Part shown: positions 55,648 through 62,907 of the stretch, piece after piece | Layout of the letters: every line of letters starts with the position of its first letter | Numbering within the stretch: position 1 is the stretch's first letter | Origin: Pseudomonas sediminis | Lineage (GTDB): Bacteria; Pseudomonadota; Gammaproteobacteria; Pseudomonadales; Pseudomonadaceae | Direction: 5' to 3' | DNA: 64,000 nt | Assembly (NCBI RefSeq): GCF_002741105.1 | Contig: NZ_NIQU01000009.1 | Coordinates: forward strand, 1 to 64,000 | Made by a program: the position numbers and the translations under genes | Notes under the pieces: generated by a model | What the model was told of the DNA's origin: nothing | What the model saw: only the letters and a program-made list of their open reading frames with translations | The model's database searches: none

Positions 55648-56727
55648 ATGGCGCTCAATACCGCTGAAGAACTGATCGAAGACATCCGCGCCGGCAAGAT
55701 GGTCATCCTCATGGATGATGAGGACCGCGAGAACGAAGGCGACATCATCATCGCCTCCGAATGCGTCACCGCCGAGCACATCAACTTCATGGCCCGCTTC
55801 GCCCGTGGCCTGATCTGCATGCCCATGACCCGCGAGCGCTGTGAGTTGCTCAAGCTGCCGCTGATGGCGCCGCGCAACGGTTCCGGTTTCGGCACCAAGT
55901 TCACCGTCTCCATCGAGGCGGCCGAAGGTGTGACCACCGGCATTTCCGCCGCCGACCGCGCGCGCACCGTGCAGGCTGCCGTGGCGCGCAATGCGGTGGC
56001 CGAGGATATCGTCAGCCCTGGCCACATCTTCCCGCTGATGGCCCAGCCCGGCGGCGTGCTGGCCCGTGCCGGCCACACCGAAGCCGCTTGCGACCTGGCG
56101 CGCATGGGCGGTTTCGAGCCGAGCGGGGTGATCTGCGAGATCATGAACGACGACGGCACCATGGCCCGTCGCCCGGAGCTGGAGAAGTTCGCCGAAGAGC
56201 ACGGCCTGAAGATCGGCACCATCGCCGACCTGATCCACTACCGCCTGATCCACGAGCGTACCGTCGAGCGCATCAGCGAGCAGCCGCTGGACACCGAGCT
56301 GGGTCAGTTCAATCTGGTGACCTACCGTGACGGCGTCGAGGACACCGCACACATGGCGCTGACCCTGGGCGCCATCTGCGCCGAAGAACCGACCCTGGTG
56401 CGCGTGCACAACATGGACCCGCTGCGCGACCTGTTCATGGTCAACCAGCCGGGCCGCTGGAGCATGCGCGCTGCCATGGCGGAAGTGGCCAAGGCCGGTA
56501 GCGGCGTGGTGCTGCTGCTCGGCAATCCGCTGACCGGGCCGGAGCTGCTGGCACTGATCAGCCGTCAGCAGCCGGCCAACCCGGCGACCTATAGCACCGT
56601 GGGCGCGGGCTCGCAGATTCTGCGTGATCTTGGCGTACGCAAGATGCGCCTGATGAGCTCGCCGATGAAGTTCAACGCGATATCCGGCTTCGATCTCGAA
56701 GTTGTAGAATACCTGCCGGCTGATTGA
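55648..56727 (+). CDS. ribB: DHBP synthase with degenerate GTP cyclohydrolase II half
   Basis: The N-terminal half (about 1-205) makes 3,4-dihydroxy-2-butanone 4-phosphate, with DDEDRENEGDIIIASE and the acidic/His catalytic residues. The C-terminal half looks like GTP cyclohydrolase II but lacks the zinc Cys-X10-Cys-X-Cys motif, so it should not have that activity; a true RibA is at 61026. It has 359 residues from ATG 55648 (GAGGAG upstream); an in-frame ATG at 55633 is less likely. Confidence 0.92.
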   Translation: MALNTAEELIEDIRAGKMVILMDDEDRENEGDIIIASECVTAEHINFMARFARGLICMPMTRERCELLKLPLMAPRNGSGFGTKFTVSIEAAEGVTTGISAADRARTVQAAVARNAVAEDIVSPGHIFPLMAQPGGVLARAGHTEAACDLARMGGFEPSGVICEIMNDDGTMARRPELEKFAEEHGLKIGTIADLIHYRLIHERTVERISEQPLDTELGQFNLVTYRDGVEDTAHMALTLGAICAEEPTLVRVHNMDPLRDLFMVNQPGRWSMRAAMAEVAKAGSGVVLLLGNPLTGPELLALISRQQPANPATYSTVGAGSQILRDLGVRKMRLMSSPMKFNAISGFDLEVVEYLPAD

Positions 56728-56729
56728 AA

Positions 56730-56823
56730 GCGGCCCGCAGGGCGGGAGAGGGTGTTATGGCCAACGCCTAACCCTCTCCCTACGCGGGCCGCCCCAACCC
56801 CTCTCCCACAAGTGGGAGAGGGG
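56730..56823 (+). repeat. Nested palindromic element between ribB and ribH
   Basis: Outer arms GCGGCCCGC / GCGGGCCGC (56730-56738, 56784-56792) enclose GGGAGAGGGT / ACCCTCTCCC (56744-56753, 56771-56780). Next to them is a perfect 12-bp stem CCCCTCTCCCAC / GTGGGAGAGGGG (56798-56823). It is a REP/MITE-like element of a type common in proteobacteria; it could cut ribB-ribH readthrough. Confidence 0.7.
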
Positions 56824-56907
56824 AGCAAAGCCAGCTCCCTAGGGAGCACGAATTTTATTTTCGGAGCGCACCGCCGCTCCGGCTCTTTAACCCATGTGAG
56901 ACTTGTC

Positions 56908-57384
56908 ATGACCCTGAAGACCATCGAAGGTACCTTCATCGCCCCGAAGGGCAAATACGCCCTGGTGGTAGGCCGTTTCAACAGCTTCGTCGTCGAGAGC
57001 CTGGTCAGTGGCGCCGTCGACGCCCTGGTACGCCACGGCGTGAGCGAGAGCGAGATCACAATCATCCGTGCACCGGGTGCTTTCGAGATTCCTCTGGTCA
57101 CCCAGAAGGTCGCTCAGCGTGGTGAATACGCGGCGATCATCGCCCTCGGCGCGGTCATCCGTGGCGGCACCCCGCACTTCGAATACGTCGCCGGCGAGTG
57201 CACTAAGGGTCTGGCCCAGGTCTCCATGGAATATGGCGTACCGGTCGCCTTCGGCGTGCTGACTGTCGACTCCATCGAGCAAGCCATCGAACGTTCCGGC
57301 ACCAAGGCAGGTAACAAGGGGGCCGAAGCTGCGCTGTCTGCCCTGGAAATGGTCAGCCTGCTGGCGCAGTTGGAGGCCAAGTGA
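56908..57384 (+). CDS. ribH: 6,7-dimethyl-8-ribityllumazine synthase
   Basis: RibH condenses the butanone and pyrimidine intermediates. ATG 56908 gives 158 residues, MTLKTIEGTFIAPKGKYALV, with APGAFEIPL and His90 in GGTPHFEYV. An earlier in-frame ATG at 56752 runs through the palindromic element and is rejected. Its end overlaps nusB by 4 bases. Confidence 0.96.
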   Translation: MTLKTIEGTFIAPKGKYALVVGRFNSFVVESLVSGAVDALVRHGVSESEITIIRAPGAFEIPLVTQKVAQRGEYAAIIALGAVIRGGTPHFEYVAGECTKGLAQVSMEYGVPVAFGVLTVDSIEQAIERSGTKAGNKGAEAALSALEMVSLLAQLEAK

Positions 57385-57860
57385 GCAACTCCGGTAACGG
57401 CCAGTCGGCCAAGAAGGGGCCCAGCGGCAAGATTCTCGCACGCCGTGAGGCCCGTACCCTGGCCATGCAGGCGCTGTATTCCTGGCACATTGCCGGGCAG
57501 CCGCTGAACGAGATCGAAGCGCAGTTTCGTGTCGACAACGATTTCAGCAAGGTCGATGGCGCTTACTTCCACGAGATCCTGCACGGTGTACCGCGGCAGA
57601 AGACCGAGCTGGACGAGGCCTTCACGCCGCTGCTCGATCGCCCGCTGGAAGAGATCGATCCGGTCGAGCTGGCCATCCTGCGCCTGTCCACCTACGAGCT
57701 GAAGAACCGCGTTGATGTGCCCTACAAGGTAGTGATCAACGAAGGTATCGAGCTGGCCAAGGTGTTCGGTGCCACTGACGGGCACAAGTTCGTCAACGGC
57801 ATCCTCGACAAGCTCGCGCCCAAGCTGCGTGCGGCCGAAGTCAACGCCAACAAACGTTGA
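57381..57860 (+). CDS. nusB: Transcription antitermination protein NusB
   Basis: NusB binds boxA RNA together with S10 (rpsJ, 17538). It has 159 residues with a GTG start overlapping ribH by 4 bases. The conserved RREARTLAMQALYSWHIAG and NRVDVPYKVVINEGIELAK segments are present, and it ends before a dispersed repeat. Confidence 0.96.
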   Translation: MSNSGNGQSAKKGPSGKILARREARTLAMQALYSWHIAGQPLNEIEAQFRVDNDFSKVDGAYFHEILHGVPRQKTELDEAFTPLLDRPLEEIDPVELAILRLSTYELKNRVDVPYKVVINEGIELAKVFGATDGHKFVNGILDKLAPKLRAAEVNANKR

Positions 57861-57884
57861 GGCCTATGGGGATGCTTGATTCAC

Positions 57885-58000
57885 GATCTTGCGAGCTAGA
57901 GCCATGCAAGGCAAAAGCAGGCGAGGAAGCGCAGTGTGCTGTAGCACATGAGCATTCCGAGTCTGCTTTTAACGCAGCAGGGCCGACGCGCAGCAGATCG
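57885..58000 (-). repeat. Dispersed ~116-bp intergenic repeat, copy 2
   Basis: This is the reverse-oriented partner of 24184-24298. Its right end carries the CGACGCGCAGCAG block and its left end the CTTGCGAGCTAGAGCC block. The match may start earlier, near GATGCTTGATTCAC (57871). It fills most of the nusB-thiL gap and falsely extends the thiL reading frame upstream. Confidence 0.8.
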
Positions 58001-58010
58001 TTGCTTGCCC

Positions 58011-58964
58011 GTGAATGAGTTCGAGCTGATCCGTCACTACTTCGCCGCCGCCCGTTGCGCTCAGGGCGGTGACGGCGTGGTTCGCGGTATCGGCGATGAC
58101 TGCGCCCTGCTGGCGTTGCCAGCGGGCGAGCAGTTGGCGGTGTCCACCGATACGCTGGTTGCCGGGGTGCACTTTCCCGACGCCTGCGATGCCTTTCTTC
58201 TCGGTCAGCGTGCGCTGGCCGTCTCCGCCAGTGACCTGGCTGCCATGGGCGCTACACCGCTGGCCTTTACTCTCGCTCTGACCTTGCCGAGCGCCAGTGA
58301 AACCTGGCTGGCCGAGTTTGCGCGTGGCCTGCAGCAGATGGCCGAGAACTGCTCGCTGGCGTTGGTCGGTGGCGACACCACGCGTGGCCCGCTAAGCCTG
58401 ACGCTGACCGTGTTCGGCCGTGTGCCGGCCGGGCAGGCACTGTTGCGCAGCGGCGCGCAGGTGGGTGATCTGCTGTGCGTCGGCGGCGAGCTGGGTGACG
58501 CCGCTGGCGCCCTGCCGCTGGTATTGGCTCAGCGTGATGCAACGCCTGAAGTCGCCGAGCCTTTGCTGGCGCGTTACTGGTCGCCGCAACCGCAACTGGC
58601 CCTGGGGCATGCACTGCGCGGCCGAGCCACGGCAGCACTGGATATTTCCGACGGCCTGCTCGCTGACTGCAGGCATATCGCCAACGCCTCGCAGGTCGCC
58701 CTGCACATTGAGCTGGCGCGTGTGCCGATGTCTGCAGCGCTGCGCGCCTTTGCCGGTGAAGAGCAGGCGCGGATCTGCGCGCTCGGTGGTGGCGATGACT
58801 ACCGTCTGGCCTTTACCCTACCGCCAGCGCTGTTCGCCGACATTCAGCGTGACTGGCCTGACGTCCGGGTTATCGGCCGTGTGCTGAACGGCACCGGGGT
58901 ACAGCTGCTGGACGCCAATGGCCAGCCAATCGAGCCGCCGCGCGGCGGCTATCAACATTTCTGA
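58011..58964 (+). CDS. thiL: Thiamine-monophosphate kinase
   Basis: ThiL makes thiamine diphosphate. GTG 58011 gives 317 residues, MNEFELIRHYFAAARCAQGG, with the Mg/ATP aspartates in GIGDDCALL (Asp29, Asp30) and STDTLV (Asp47). An ATG at 57948 is in frame, but those 21 residues are translated repeat sequence and not homologous, so they are rejected. No strong ribosome-binding site precedes the GTG, so the exact start is open. Confidence 0.93.
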   Translation: MNEFELIRHYFAAARCAQGGDGVVRGIGDDCALLALPAGEQLAVSTDTLVAGVHFPDACDAFLLGQRALAVSASDLAAMGATPLAFTLALTLPSASETWLAEFARGLQQMAENCSLALVGGDTTRGPLSLTLTVFGRVPAGQALLRSGAQVGDLLCVGGELGDAAGALPLVLAQRDATPEVAEPLLARYWSPQPQLALGHALRGRATAALDISDGLLADCRHIANASQVALHIELARVPMSAALRAFAGEEQARICALGGGDDYRLAFTLPPALFADIQRDWPDVRVIGRVLNGTGVQLLDANGQPIEPPRGGYQHF

Positions 58965-58979
58965 CAGGACGGAGTGCGT

Positions 58980-59507
58980 GTGACCGATCACCCCAACCAG
59001 GTTCCCGCCGAATACGTACCACCCTCGGTGTGGCGCAATCCGTGGCACTTCATCGCCTTCGGCTTCGGCTCCGGCACGCTGCCCAAGGCGCCGGGTACCT
59101 GGGGCTCGCTGGTGGCGCTGCCGTTCGTGCCGCTGTGGCAGATGCTGCCGGACTGGGGCTATTGGCTGCTGCTCGGGGTCACCATGCTGTTCGGCTTCTG
59201 GCTGTGCGGCAAGGTCGCTGACGACCTGCGCGTGCACGACCATGAAGGCATCGTCTGGGACGAAATGGTCGGCATGTGGATCACCCTCTGGCTGGTGCCC
59301 GAGGGTTGGGTCTGGTTGCTGCTAGGCTTTCTCATGTTTCGTCTGTTCGACATCGTCAAGCCCTGGCCGATTCGCTGGATCGATCGCCACGTACACGGCG
59401 GTGTCGGCATCATGCTCGATGACATCATCGCCGGGGTCTTTGCCTGGCTGGCCATGCAGGGGCTGGTCTGGGCGTGGGCCAACTACGGAGCAGGGCTGGG
59501 TTTCTAA
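58980..59507 (+). CDS. pgpA: Phosphatidylglycerophosphatase A
   Basis: PgpA makes phosphatidylglycerol in the inner membrane. GTG 58980 gives 175 residues, MTDHPNQVPAEYVPPSVWRN, with the family core FGFGSGTLPKAPGTWGSLVA and several hydrophobic spans. GTG 58974 is two codons earlier; AGGACGGAG favours the later start. It lies 15 bases after thiL. Confidence 0.93.
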   Translation: MTDHPNQVPAEYVPPSVWRNPWHFIAFGFGSGTLPKAPGTWGSLVALPFVPLWQMLPDWGYWLLLGVTMLFGFWLCGKVADDLRVHDHEGIVWDEMVGMWITLWLVPEGWVWLLLGFLMFRLFDIVKPWPIRWIDRHVHGGVGIMLDDIIAGVFAWLAMQGLVWAWANYGAGLGF

Positions 59508-59516
59508 GGAGTGGGC

Positions 59517-60251
59517 ATGCGCATGAGGCAGGTCTGGCTGGGCGCGCTGCTGATGCTATGCGCTCTGAGCGGAGCTCAGGCTCAGAGCGAGCTGCCAGGT
59601 GAAATACGTCTGGCCAGCGAGATCTGGGAGGCCTATACCGAAGCCGACGGTACTGGCCTGGGTTGGGACGTCATGCGCAAGGTGTTCGAGCCGGCAGGTG
59701 TTCGCTTGAATATCCACAGCGTGCCCTATACCCGCTCCATCGGGCTGGTGCAGCGTGGCGAGGCCGATGCCTGGGTCGGGTCCTATCGTGACGAGGTCGA
59801 GGGGCAGGTGTTCTACCCCACGCACTACTATGATCGAGATCAGATCGTCGCACTTGGCCTCAAAAACAAACCTGTGCCGACCCTCGACAGCCTGGGCAAG
59901 TACCGGCTGGTCTGGGTGCGGGGCTACGGTTACGAGGAATATCTGCCGAATGTGCACGACTACCGGGAAGTGCAACGGCGTAGCGGTATCCTCGGCATGC
60001 TCGACCTGGGTCACGCGGATTTCTATATCGATGCGCGCCCCGAGGTCGACTATGTGCTGAGCCTGACTGGTAAGCCGCAGCAGTATCGCACGACGGATCT
60101 CACGCAACTGCCGCTCTATCTCGGCTTTGCCGATACGCCACGCGGGCATGCCCTGGCCGAACTCTTCGATCGGCGCATGACACAACTGATTGCCAGCGGT
60201 GAATTGCGACCGATCTTCGCCCACTGGCGCCAGCCCTATCCCTTCGACTGA
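59517..60251 (+). CDS. Periplasmic solute-binding protein, SBP_bac_3 type
   Basis: This 244-residue protein has a signal peptide (about 1-22) and an amino-acid-type binding fold: IRLASEIWEAYTEADGTGLG, SVPYTRSIGLVQRGEADAWV, and TDLTQLPLYLGFADTPRGHA. It has no permease or ATPase neighbour, so it may be an orphan sensor or accessory domain. ATG 59517 follows AAGGAG; a GTG two codons earlier is weaker. Confidence 0.8.
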   Translation: MRMRQVWLGALLMLCALSGAQAQSELPGEIRLASEIWEAYTEADGTGLGWDVMRKVFEPAGVRLNIHSVPYTRSIGLVQRGEADAWVGSYRDEVEGQVFYPTHYYDRDQIVALGLKNKPVPTLDSLGKYRLVWVRGYGYEEYLPNVHDYREVQRRSGILGMLDLGHADFYIDARPEVDYVLSLTGKPQQYRTTDLTQLPLYLGFADTPRGHALAELFDRRMTQLIASGELRPIFAHWRQPYPFD

Positions 60252-60269
60252 GCCGGGAGACTTTCACAT

Positions 60270-60914
60270 ATGCAGCTTCGTTACTGTCTCGCCGCGCTGG
60301 CGCTGCTAGGTGCAAGTTCTTCCTGGGCGGCGACTCAGGTGCAGGTGGTTGGCCTGTTTCCTGGGGCGGCGGTGGTCAATGTCGATGGCCAGCGCAAGCT
60401 GGTGCGGGTCGGCCAGACCGGTCCGGGCGGGGTAGAGGTGGTCAGCGTCGACAAGCAGGGTGCGGTGCTGCGTGTCGAGGGTGTCGAGCGCGCCTATCCA
60501 CTGAGTCGGGAATACAGTGCCGGTTTTGCCGAACCAGTAAGAAAGCGCCTGAGTATCGCCAAGGGGCCAGGTGGTCACTACTGGATCACCGGTTCGGTCA
60601 ACGGCCAAAGCGTGCCATTCCTGGTGGATACTGGTGCCACGTCGGTTGCTCTCAACGAAGCCCAGGCGCGCCGTCTGGGCATCGACTTTCGCGTCAGTGG
60701 GCAACCGCTCACGGTCAGCACGGCCAGTGGCACGGCGCGGGGCTGGCGGGTGCGCCTGGATCGGGTCAAGGTCGGCGATATCGAGGTGCTGGGTGTCGAG
60801 GCCGTGGTGTTGGAGGGTGGCGCGCCCGCCGAAGCCTTGCTCGGCATGAGCTTCATGGGGCGGGTGGGCTGGCGCGAAGAACAAGGCATGCTGGTGCTCG
60901 AATCCAAGCTTTGA
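60270..60914 (+). CDS. Retropepsin-like aspartic protease
   Basis: This 214-residue protein with a signal peptide (about 1-20) has an N-terminal beta-domain and a C-terminal single-domain aspartic-protease fold. The catalytic motif is LVDTGATSVAL (Asp120), and the flap and hydrophobic-hydrophobic-Gly motif appear as VEAVVLEGGAPAEALLGMSF. Such proteins work as dimers in the periplasm. It follows the solute-binding gene by 18 bases, and no substrate is known. Confidence 0.82.
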   Translation: MQLRYCLAALALLGASSSWAATQVQVVGLFPGAAVVNVDGQRKLVRVGQTGPGGVEVVSVDKQGAVLRVEGVERAYPLSREYSAGFAEPVRKRLSIAKGPGGHYWITGSVNGQSVPFLVDTGATSVALNEAQARRLGIDFRVSGQPLTVSTASGTARGWRVRLDRVKVGDIEVLGVEAVVLEGGAPAEALLGMSFMGRVGWREEQGMLVLESKL

Positions 60915-60979
60915 GGTTGCCATTGACAGTTTCGATACTGATGATCGGCAATTCTGACTGACCCGCCAGCGGGGGCTGC

Positions 60980-60988
60980 TGATACAAT
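60980..60988 (+). promoter_or_regulatory. Candidate extended -10 promoter of ribA
   Basis: TGATACAAT is an extended -10 box, 37 bases before ribA. No good -35 is found at the right distance; TTGACA at 60923 is too far away. Confidence 0.4.
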
Positions 60989-61025
60989 GCCGGCCCTGTT
61001 TCGTACTCATTGCTAGGAGTATCCG

Positions 61026-61646
61026 GTGTCCGTCGTGTTCGTCGCCGCCTCCCAACTGCCCACGCCCTTCGGTGTGTTCACCATGCACGGTTTCCTCGAC
61101 GAGGTCACCGGCAAGGAACATGTCGCCCTGACCTTCGGCAATGTTGCCGACGGTGCACCAGTGCTAGGGCGTCTGCACTCCGAATGCCTGACCGGCGACG
61201 CGCTGTTCAGCCTGCGTTGCGATTGTGGTGCCCAACTGCAGGCTGCGCTGCAGGCCATCGCCAACGAAGGTCGCGGCGTGCTGCTGTATCTGCGTCAGGA
61301 GGGCCGGGGCATTGGTCTGCTGAACAAGATTCGCGCCTATGAGCTGCAGGACGGTGGGGCCGATACCGTGGAAGCCAACGAGCGCCTGGGTTTCGGCGCT
61401 GACCAGCGTGATTACGCCATCTGCCTGCCGATGCTCGAGCACCTGGGCATTCACAGCCTCAAGCTGATGACCAATAACCCGCGCAAGGTCAAGGCGCTGG
61501 GCGACATGGGTATCGCGGTGGATCACCGTGTGCCCTTGCAGATTGCACACAACCCCTACAACAAGCGCTACCTCGCCACCAAGGCCGGCAAGCTCGGTCA
61601 TATGCTGGGCAACCAGCATCAGGGTGAGACCGAGGAGCGCCTGTGA
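61026..61646 (+). CDS. ribA: GTP cyclohydrolase II
   Basis: RibA opens GTP in the first step of riboflavin synthesis. It has 206 residues with GTG start after TAGGAG. The zinc ligands are Cys54, Cys65 and Cys67 (HSECLTGDALFSLRCDCGAQ), absent from the RibB-linked copy. The C-terminal TNNPRKVKALGDMG segment is typical. It overlaps the next gene by 4 bases. Confidence 0.97.
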   Translation: MSVVFVAASQLPTPFGVFTMHGFLDEVTGKEHVALTFGNVADGAPVLGRLHSECLTGDALFSLRCDCGAQLQAALQAIANEGRGVLLYLRQEGRGIGLLNKIRAYELQDGGADTVEANERLGFGADQRDYAICLPMLEHLGIHSLKLMTNNPRKVKALGDMGIAVDHRVPLQIAHNPYNKRYLATKAGKLGHMLGNQHQGETEERL

Positions 61647-62056
61647 CCCGAGGCCAGGTAAAGCGGCGTCTTGCGCTGGCCTGGTGGCGTCAACTGGGCG
61701 TGGCGCTGGCGCCCTTGTTCATGCTCAACCTGCTGTTCGGCGGTGGTGGTCACACGGTCATGAGCATGCCGATGTTCATTGCCGGCCTGGCCTCGATGTT
61801 CGTCAGCCTGCCGCTGTTCTCTGCCTACAAACACGCTCTTATCGCCACCCAGAAAGCCCTCGATAGTGACGAGGAACCCACTGCCTGGCTGGAGCTGGAT
61901 CGTATTCGTTTGCGCGCCTTGCTTGGCGCGGCGCTGCCTGCGTGGATCGCCGCGTTGGCAGTCCTTGCTGGCCTCGAGGCGATCCCGCTGGTTCTGCTGG
62001 CGCTGTCGTCCATCGTGCTGCACAGCCTCTACCGCATACCCCGCCAGTTGGGTTGA
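61643..62056 (+). CDS. Small inner-membrane protein of unknown function
   Basis: It has 137 residues, starts with GTG overlapping ribA by 4 bases, and has hydrophobic spans at about 16-32, 42-60 and 92-125 with a basic N terminus (MTRGQVKRRLALAWWRQLG). I do not recognise a family. Overlaps with ribA and the BtuF-like gene suggest one transcript. Confidence 0.72.
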   Translation: MTRGQVKRRLALAWWRQLGVALAPLFMLNLLFGGGGHTVMSMPMFIAGLASMFVSLPLFSAYKHALIATQKALDSDEEPTAWLELDRIRLRALLGAALPAWIAALAVLAGLEAIPLVLLALSSIVLHSLYRIPRQLG

Positions 62057-62850
62057 TGCGCACGCTGCTGCTCGCGCTTTGCCTGCTGGCGTTGCCGCTG
62101 TCAGCTGCCGAGCGGGTAATCAGCCTGGCACCCTCGCTCAGTGAAATCATGCTCGACCTGGATGCTGCCGGCTTGCTGGTCGGCGTGCTCGAAGGCGATG
62201 AGCGTCCCGCCGCGCTGGCGCACCTGCCCACTGTTGGTCGTTATGGTCAGCTGGAATTCGAGCGACTGCTGCAACTGGCGCCGGATCTGATCCTTATCGC
62301 ACCTGGCAGCGTGCCGCCGGCGCAACAAGCGCAGTTGCAGCGTTTCGGTATCGACCTGTTGATCGTCGAGCCGCAGCGCCTTGACCAACTCGGCGAGGCC
62401 TTCGTGCGCATTGGCGAGCGAGTGGGCCGGGCGGAGCAGGGCGAGCGGCTGGCGGCCGAGTTTCGCGCCGAGCTGCACGCGCTGCGTCAGCGCTACCAGC
62501 GTGAGCAGCCCCTGACGGTGTTCTATCAGGTGTGGCATCAGCCGCTGTACACCATCGGTGGCGAGCAATTGATCGGTGATGCCTTGCAGGTGTGCGGTGC
62601 GCGCAATCTGTTCGCCGATCTACCGCAGCCAGCGCCACAGGTCAGTGTGGAGGCGGTGCTGGCGCGTGACCCGGACGTGATACTCGGCGGCAGCAATGCC
62701 GAGCTGAGCGCCTGGCAAGCCTGGCCGCAGTTGCATGCCGTGCGTCTGGAACAGGTCTGGGCAGTGCCGGACAGGGGCCTGGAAAGGCCCAGCCGGCAGA
62801 TGCTGGGTGCCATCGAGCAGTTATGTGAGCGGATGGCGGGGGCGCGGTAG
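62056..62850 (+). CDS. btuF: BtuF-like cobalamin-binding protein
   Basis: This 264-residue periplasmic binding protein has a signal peptide (about 1-18). The class III fold shows RVISLAPSLSEIMLDLDAAG at the N terminus and PQVSVEAVLARDPDVILGGS later. It fits the BtuF branch, but hemin/siderophore relatives exist. ATG 62056 shares a base with the previous stop. No BtuC/D genes are nearby. It is convergent with a BtuB-like receptor. Confidence 0.8.
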   Translation: MRTLLLALCLLALPLSAAERVISLAPSLSEIMLDLDAAGLLVGVLEGDERPAALAHLPTVGRYGQLEFERLLQLAPDLILIAPGSVPPAQQAQLQRFGIDLLIVEPQRLDQLGEAFVRIGERVGRAEQGERLAAEFRAELHALRQRYQREQPLTVFYQVWHQPLYTIGGEQLIGDALQVCGARNLFADLPQPAPQVSVEAVLARDPDVILGGSNAELSAWQAWPQLHAVRLEQVWAVPDRGLERPSRQMLGAIEQLCERMAGAR

Positions 62851-62861
62851 CCTCTTCAGGC

Positions 62862-62903
62862 GGTACGCACCCTACAGCGGTCGTAGGGTGCGCTGTGCGC
62901 ACC
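62862..62903 (+). repeat. REP-like inverted repeat, second copy
   Basis: GGTACGCACCCTAC and GTAGGGTGCGCTGTGCGCACC form an imperfect dyad. The right arm matches the 47 kb element at 19 of 21 bases, so they belong to one family. It lies between btuF and btuB, tail to tail. Confidence 0.75.
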
Positions 62904-62907
62904 AAGC

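Noticed and set aside
57948..58010. An upstream ATG that would lengthen ThiL by 21 residues
   Set aside because: Those codons lie in a dispersed repeat that also occurs upstream of rpsH and are not homologous to ThiL.
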